This document shows, in pieces, positions 53,007 through 57,777 of a stretch of DNA of 57,777 nucleotides; the stretch's first letter is position 1, and every line of letters starts with the position of its first letter. The stretch is from Sphingobacteriales bacterium (GTDB lineage Bacteria > Bacteroidota > Bacteroidia > UKL13-3), in the NCBI GenBank assembly GCA_021298155.1, contig JAJTEN010000011.1:1-57777 (forward strand), given 5' to 3'. A model generated the notes under the pieces. The model was not told the origin of the DNA, did no database searches, and saw only the letters and a list, made by a program, of their open reading frames with translations. A program made the position numbers and the translations under genes.

Positions 53007-54806
53007 TTGTCAAACATTATTAACCAAAACACACCAACTCCCGATGCAGATTTCGATTGGAGTATGGACAAAGCCGGATTTGGCGGCTACTCGAAAGAGG
53101 AACACCAAACGTTAGCCTCTCTCTATGAAAACACTTTAAACGCTTTCAACGAAAAAGAAATCGTAAAAGGTGCAGTAGTAGGTTTCACAGAAAAAGAAGT
53201 TGTATTAAACATCGGCTTTAAATCTGATGGCTTAATTGCCAAAACAGAGTTTCGTGACATGCCAGATTTAAAAGTTGGGGATGTAATCGAAGTTTTGTTA
53301 GAAACCAAAGAAGATCCCAACGGACAGCTTATTTTGAGTCGCAAAAAAGCGATGAGCGAAAGAGCATGGGAAAACATCCTGCAGGCTCAGGAAAATGATG
53401 TGATTGTTAACGGTTACGTTAAAACGCGCACCAAAGGCGGTTTAGTTGTTGAAGTATTTGGTATTGATACTTTCTTACCAGGTTCTCAAATAGACACTAA
53501 GCCAATTAAAGATTACGATGTATACGTGGGTCAAACCATGCCATTCAAAGTAGTTAAGGTAAATCATGCTTTTAAGAATGTAGTTATTTCTCACAAAGTA
53601 TTGATTGAAGAAGATATTGAAAAACAAAAGTCAGATATCTTATCTAAACTTGAGAAAGGTCAAGTTTTAGAAGGAACAGTTAAAAACATGACTTCTTTCG
53701 GTGTATTCATCGATTTAGGTGGTGTTGATGGCTTGTTACATATTACCGATATTTCTTGGGGACGTATCAATCATCCAGAAGAGGTACTACAATTAGATCA
53801 GAAGATTAATGTGGTAGTATTGGATTTTGATGATGAGAAGAAGCGTATCTCTCTTGGATTAAAGCAATTAGGTGCTCATCCATGGGATTCTTTAGCAGAA
53901 AACTTAGTAATGGGTGCTAAAGTAACTGGTAAAATTGTAAATATCGCAGATTACGGTGCATTCTTAGAAATTGCTCCAGGCGTAGAAGGTTTAATTCACG
54001 TAAGTGAAATGAGCTGGAGTCAGCACTTGCGCTCACCGCAAGATTTCTTGAAAATGGGTGACGATTTAGAAGCTGTAATCTTAACATTAGACAAAGACGA
54101 ACGTAAAATGTCTTTAGGCGTTAAGCAATTAAAGGCTGATCCTTGGGTAAATATCCAAGAAAGATATCCTTTGAACTCGCGTCAAAAAGGTATTGTTCGC
54201 AATATGACAAACTACGGTTTATTTGTTGAACTTGAAGAAGGAGTTGATGGATTAGTTCACGTTTCAGATTTAAGCTGGACTAAGAAAATTAAGCATCCAA
54301 ATGAGTTTGTAAAAGTAAATCAAGAATTGGAAGTATTGGTATTGGAAGTTGACTTAGAAAATCGTCGTTTGAGCCTAGGCCACAAACAATTAGACGAAAA
54401 TCCTTGGGAAGCTTTTGAAACTTTATTCTCTGTAGGTTCAGAGCATGAAGGTACCATCTTAAAAATTGAAGATAAGAGTGCTATTGTTGCATTACCATAC
54501 GGTGTAGAAGGTTACGCTCCATTAAAACAATTACAAAAAGAAGATAAGAAAACCGCTAAAGAAGATGAGGTACTTACTTTTAAAGTAACTGAGTTTAATA
54601 AAGACAACCGTCGTATAGTATTATCTCATACTGCCCTTTGGAAAGAAGAAGAAATTGTGAAGAAAGACGCAGAAGTAAAAACCAAAGAAGTAGAAAAAGA
54701 AAAAGTAGCTAAAGCCGCTAAGAAAATCAATGAGTCGAATGAAAAATCAACTTTTGGTGATATTGGTGGATTAGCCGAGTTAAAAGCCAAAATGGAAGGC
54801 AATTAA
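53007..54806 (+). CDS. rpsA: 30S ribosomal protein S1
   Basis: S1 helps unfold and place mRNA on the 30S subunit. The 599 residues have six S1 (OB) repeats: about 48-112 (VKGAVVGFTEKEVVLNIG), 130-200, 215-290 (LEGTVKNMTSFGVFIDLGG), 303-375, 390-460 (QKGIVRNMTNYGLFVELEEG) and 475-545, then a Lys/Glu-rich tail. Repeats 3-5 are the best-conserved, as expected for RNA binding. The start is TTG at 53007-53009: SNIINQNTPTPDADFDWSMD fits the family N-terminus and an AAAGGAG precedes it. A terminator follows at 54822. Confidence 0.95.
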   Translation: MSNIINQNTPTPDADFDWSMDKAGFGGYSKEEHQTLASLYENTLNAFNEKEIVKGAVVGFTEKEVVLNIGFKSDGLIAKTEFRDMPDLKVGDVIEVLLETKEDPNGQLILSRKKAMSERAWENILQAQENDVIVNGYVKTRTKGGLVVEVFGIDTFLPGSQIDTKPIKDYDVYVGQTMPFKVVKVNHAFKNVVISHKVLIEEDIEKQKSDILSKLEKGQVLEGTVKNMTSFGVFIDLGGVDGLLHITDISWGRINHPEEVLQLDQKINVVVLDFDDEKKRISLGLKQLGAHPWDSLAENLVMGAKVTGKIVNIADYGAFLEIAPGVEGLIHVSEMSWSQHLRSPQDFLKMGDDLEAVILTLDKDERKMSLGVKQLKADPWVNIQERYPLNSRQKGIVRNMTNYGLFVELEEGVDGLVHVSDLSWTKKIKHPNEFVKVNQELEVLVLEVDLENRRLSLGHKQLDENPWEAFETLFSVGSEHEGTILKIEDKSAIVALPYGVEGYAPLKQLQKEDKKTAKEDEVLTFKVTEFNKDNRRIVLSHTALWKEEEIVKKDAEVKTKEVEKEKVAKAAKKINESNEKSTFGDIGGLAELKAKMEGN

Positions 54807-54821
54807 GGCTAATACGATTAA

Positions 54822-54862
54822 AAAAAATCCTCCTTTGTGCAAACAAAGGGGGATTTTTTTTT
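54822..54862 (+). terminator. Terminator of rpsA
   Basis: AATCCTCCTTTG and CAAAGGGGGATT pair (one T-G wobble) around a 6-base loop, with A and T runs outside; 16 bases past the rpsA stop. Confidence 0.9.
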
Positions 54863-54902
54863 GATTTTTTTAGTATCATTGTGTGAAAGTCAATACATTG
54901 CA

Positions 54903-56360
54903 ATGAATATAACCATGAAACATTACCTACAAACTGCCCTATTGTGCTTAGTTTTTCTTTCAAGCGTTCATGCCCAACATATCGCATTAGATCCAACTTT
55001 TAAACCTAATGGACTAACCGTAGGTTCGATTACCCAAATGGCTTTGCAAGCAGATGGAAAGATCATTATAATAGGAAACTTTACTCAATATGACGGTATT
55101 GAGGCCAAAGGTATCGCTCGTATTCATAGCAATGGAAGAATAGATACTAGCTTTAAAACTGGACTAGGATTTATGGTAGGTATAAATCATTTACCACATA
55201 CCATTCATATTCAAAACAATGGAAAAATTTTAATTGGTGGTAGGTTTAATAGCTACAATACCTCTTATGCCATAAATATCGTTAGGCTGAACCAAGATGG
55301 ATCCACAGATACTAGTTTCAATGCAACCCAAGTATCAGGATTTAATGATGGAAAAGGCAATGTATATTGTATAAAAACCCAACCTGATGGAAAAATTATT
55401 GCTGGTGGTAATTTTGCTATTTCAGACAAATTTGAAAGTTGGAACCTGGTGCGTTTTAACGCTGATGGCACACTCGATAAAACATTTTCCTTAATAGGTG
55501 GGAGTCACGCTCCTGCCGCCGTAAAAATAAATAATGGTTCAGCGAACGTTACTGATTTGGCCATTCAAGAAGATGGGAAAATCATTTTGGTAGGGAATTT
55601 TACAAAATACAATCTACTCACCGTAAATCACTTGATTAGGCTAAATGCAGATGGAACAATAGATTCTAGTTTTAACAAAGGTTCTGGTGCCAACCAAATC
55701 ATTCAATCAGTTACCCTACAAAAGGACGGAAAAATTTTATTGTCGGGTTGGTTTGATAGTTTTGATGGTAAGAAAAGAACTAGCATGGCCAGATTACATT
55801 CAAGCGGAGTATTAGATACAAGTTTTGTTCCCGATATTACCCAATGCGGTAATTTTTGTGTTATGAAACATAAATCATTGCCTGATGGTAGAATTTTAAA
55901 TAGCTCCAATTGGCTCGTGTTAAATCAAAACGGATCGAAAGATACGACACTCTGGCAAGAAACATTTTTTGAATATGGATCCATTACTGATGTGTTGGAT
56001 CAGCCAGATGGAAAAATATTGGTGAGTGGCTATTTTGGCAATTACCAAGGAACAAGCACCCCAAGAATATTGCGGTTTGAAGCACAAGCTGTTGGACTAC
56101 CTGACAATGAAAGCAATTATTTACCATTCGAAATCTGGCCAAATCCCATGCAAAATGATACAGAAATAAGATTTGAAAAGCCAATAACAAACGCTACTCT
56201 TTTGCTTAGGAATGTATTGGGAGAAAACATGTTAACCTTAAAACAAATTTCTGGCACAAGTATCCGAATAGAACGCCGTTTAATTCCTGAGGGTATATAC
56301 TTTTTAAGCATCGAAAGTGGCCATTCAACGGGCACTCAAAAACTTATAGTTGTAGATTAA
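54903..56360 (+). CDS. Delta-60 repeat T9SS protein
   Basis: A 485-residue secreted protein. Signal peptide: MNITMKHYLQTALLCLVFLSSVHAQ; the ATG at 54903 is used, with 54915 an equally possible start. A frame extending back to 54837 lies inside the rpsA terminator and is rejected. Six or seven delta-60 repeats of about 50 residues follow, each of form LQADGKIIIIGNFTQYDG ... RIHSNGRIDTSF. The last about 80 residues (EIWPNPMQNDTEI to TQKLIVVD) are a T9SS type A sorting domain. Such proteins form surface beta-propellers of unknown function. Confidence 0.85.
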   Translation: MNITMKHYLQTALLCLVFLSSVHAQHIALDPTFKPNGLTVGSITQMALQADGKIIIIGNFTQYDGIEAKGIARIHSNGRIDTSFKTGLGFMVGINHLPHTIHIQNNGKILIGGRFNSYNTSYAINIVRLNQDGSTDTSFNATQVSGFNDGKGNVYCIKTQPDGKIIAGGNFAISDKFESWNLVRFNADGTLDKTFSLIGGSHAPAAVKINNGSANVTDLAIQEDGKIILVGNFTKYNLLTVNHLIRLNADGTIDSSFNKGSGANQIIQSVTLQKDGKILLSGWFDSFDGKKRTSMARLHSSGVLDTSFVPDITQCGNFCVMKHKSLPDGRILNSSNWLVLNQNGSKDTTLWQETFFEYGSITDVLDQPDGKILVSGYFGNYQGTSTPRILRFEAQAVGLPDNESNYLPFEIWPNPMQNDTEIRFEKPITNATLLLRNVLGENMLTLKQISGTSIRIERRLIPEGIYFLSIESGHSTGTQKLIVVD

Positions 56361-56382
56361 AATAGGAATTTATTCTAAAATA

Positions 56383-57777
56383 CTAGGGCTGAACCAAAAT
56401 CTTGTACATTACCTTACGCTCATTTTGTTTGATATGCACTAGGTATAAACCTGCCGGCCAGTCTTGGGTTTGGATGTTTAATTCATTCATATTGTCGGCT
56501 TGTATAAACATATTTTTACCTTTCAGATCTTGCACTTGCACCTCGAAAGTTCCCTTGGTTTGAACCGAAATAAAAGAACTTGCTGGGTTGGGATAAACCT
56601 GAATTTCTTTCTCAATTGCATTTTCTACTAATGAGGTTGGTGGCGCAGTTTCGAACCAACGTGTAGCCCAAGCACTAGTGAAGTTGCCGTTTCTGCCTCT
56701 TACACGCCAATAATAGCGGGTATTGCCTTGCATACCAGAAAACTGAGAGGCATTTCCAAGCGCATTTCCGCTGGCAATGATGGTACTAAAATCTTCGTTT
56801 TGAGAAACTTGAACATCGAAACTCAAGGCATTAGAAGAAAAATTCCAGCTTAATAAAAGTGGCGTTAAAGGTATATTCTTAGCCCCTTGTGCCGGTGAAA
56901 CCAATACAGGAACACCAATTACTGGAGGCGGTATGGTGTTAAAATATTGAATAGGCGACCAACGGCTGGTATCTTTCGCATGAAAAACCCTTGCACGCCA
57001 GAAGTAACGGGTACCATGAACCAAATTTACGGTAATTTCTGAAATGGCATCTTTAGGCAAGGTAACAATAGGTTTGGTATCAAATAAACTATCAGTAGCA
57101 ATTTGATATTGATACCTAGAATCAAAATTACTGCCCTGTAAACCCCAATCTAGTTTAGTACTAACGGGTATATTTACCGCTGCATTAGCAGGAGAAGTTA
57201 ACCATACATTTTGCGTAGTAACAAAATTAAATGTTGCCGACCAATTGCTGGTATCTACGCTATTTATGCACCGTGTGCGCCAAAAGTATTTAGTATGAAA
57301 TAACAAATCGCCAGGCATGTTTGCTACAATATATTTGGGATCAAAATCATCTGGAACATGCGGGTCTACCCCACTTGCATATTGATTGGAGTTGAACAAA
57401 TTGGTGGTATCAATTTCCCACTGTAGACGAGTTGAACCCGTTATTCCTGTCACTAATCCATTGGTTTGTGGTCCGGTACCAATAAAATTATTTGGTGGAA
57501 AATAAAGCGTTGGTGCCGAAGGCGTAGTGAACAAACGAGAAGTTGGTTCAGCCTGCTCCTGCCCTTTCATAGCATAAACACGCCAAATATATTTCTGTCC
57601 ATACAGTAGCGTTGTATCAGCATAGAACATTGTTCCAGACTTCATAAAAGTGTCTATCCTGATGTAATAAGAAGAGGGATTAGCTGGCCACACTATTCCA
57701 GTATCGATTTCCATAACATGCGAACTGGCCCATGAATAGGAGTAAAAACTTAATTGGGGTCGAACCGTGGTTAAATT
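56383..57777 (-). CDS. T9SS protein with FN3-like repeats (C-terminal part, runs off window)
   Basis: The minus-strand frame is open to the window edge, so the visible 464 residues are the C-terminal part of a larger protein; a Met at 57712-57714 is internal. At least four fibronectin-III-like repeats are marked by a W-R core: KYIWRVYAMKG, KYFWRTRCINSVDTSNW, RYFWRARVFHAKDTSRW and RYYWRVRGRNGNFTSAW, spaced about 85-110 residues apart. The C-terminal about 75 residues (IQVYPNPASSF to MYKILVQP) are a T9SS type A sorting domain. It is convergent with the delta-60 gene, 22 bases apart. Confidence 0.82.
   Translation of the reverse strand, partial: NLTTVRPQLSFYSYSWASSHVMEIDTGIVWPANPSSYYIRIDTFMKSGTMFYADTTLLYGQKYIWRVYAMKGQEQAEPTSRLFTTPSAPTLYFPPNNFIGTGPQTNGLVTGITGSTRLQWEIDTTNLFNSNQYASGVDPHVPDDFDPKYIVANMPGDLLFHTKYFWRTRCINSVDTSNWSATFNFVTTQNVWLTSPANAAVNIPVSTKLDWGLQGSNFDSRYQYQIATDSLFDTKPIVTLPKDAISEITVNLVHGTRYFWRARVFHAKDTSRWSPIQYFNTIPPPVIGVPVLVSPAQGAKNIPLTPLLLSWNFSSNALSFDVQVSQNEDFSTIIASGNALGNASQFSGMQGNTRYYWRVRGRNGNFTSAWATRWFETAPPTSLVENAIEKEIQVYPNPASSFISVQTKGTFEVQVQDLKGKNMFIQADNMNELNIQTQDWPAGLYLVHIKQNERKVMYKILVQP

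Noticed and set aside
52888-53115. A 75-residue plus-strand reading frame starting MNPRKLKRFRKDEK upstream of rpsA
   Set aside because: It contains the rpsA promoter and Shine-Dalgarno and overlaps the S1 coding frame by about 100 bases; the later part is only a shifted reading of rpsA.

Overview
The window is a low-GC (roughly one-third G+C by eye) stretch of a chromosome from a member of the Bacteroidota. The evidence is consistent: six proteins end in a type IX secretion (T9SS) type A sorting domain, there are family markers such as DUF4290, DUF349, DUF3078, Porin_10-like and HU-CCDC81/SPOR proteins, promoters have the Bacteroidota form TTG-N19-TAnnTTTG, and several genes start with TTG and lack a Shine-Dalgarno sequence. 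The order or family cannot be fixed from this window. No phage, transposon, integron, CRISPR array or rRNA was seen. Coding density is very high; the only stretch over 300 bases without a protein gene is 28525-29036, which holds three tRNA genes, their promoters and terminators.

Layout. 1-343: 5' part of queA (minus). 566-3100: a lipoprotein zinc metalloprotease. 3261-8411: an SOS-mutagenesis cassette made of a DnaE-type polymerase, DinB and a divergent self-cleaving XRE/S24 (LexA-like) regulator, with a candidate operator (consensus GTTAATTAAATTAAC) repeated at both polymerase genes and next to the regulator promoter. 8470-13381: a three-gene operon (DUF3352-like/propeller protein, flippase-like membrane protein, secreted nuclease-fold protein). 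13455-20273: DUF423 protein, sucC, a YciO-like protein, a lipoprotein/barrel pair, asparaginase and gyrB. 20378-21787: an SDR oxidoreductase and a redoxin that has lost its catalytic cysteines. 21882-28524: a GNAT-like protein, two tandem paralogous choice-of-anchor B proteins, a porin-like barrel and a Tat-signal-bearing Fe/Mn superoxide dismutase. 28585-28946: tRNA-His, tRNA-Leu(CAA) and tRNA-Arg(ACG). 29037-34433: peroxiredoxin, NlpC/P60 peptidase, a stand-alone Hpt protein, map, a cysteine desulfurase, a DUF3078 barrel and cobalamin adenosyltransferase. 34438-41924: HU/SPOR protein, PKD-T9SS protein, recN, DUF4290 protein, dapD, ung and a START-like protein. 42001-46089: an M20 amidohydrolase, then a LysR/SbtA bicarbonate-transporter pair that shares stop codons with both neighbours, then HMG-CoA lyase. 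46180-51645: DUF349 protein, methyltransferase and a tandem-fused double D-Ala-D-Ala ligase. 51704-54806: a bile-acid:sodium symporter gene broken by an internal deletion, glutathione peroxidase and rpsA. 54903-57777: a delta-60-repeat T9SS protein and the C-terminal part of an FN3-like T9SS protein that runs off the end.

Working together. Much of the window is housekeeping (translation, replication, TCA cycle, lysine and peptidoglycan precursors) mixed with DNA repair (dinB, dnaE-like, recN, ung) and peroxide/superoxide defence (SOD, peroxiredoxin, Gpx). The most interesting signals are the shared operator of the mutagenesis cassette, the double Ddl with asymmetric active-site degeneration, the compact SbtA-LysR insert, the cysteine-less redoxin, the symporter gene caught in decay, and a tRNA-Leu placed behind an apparently complete terminator. 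No clearly novel multi-gene system was found; most regions look ordinary for the phylum.
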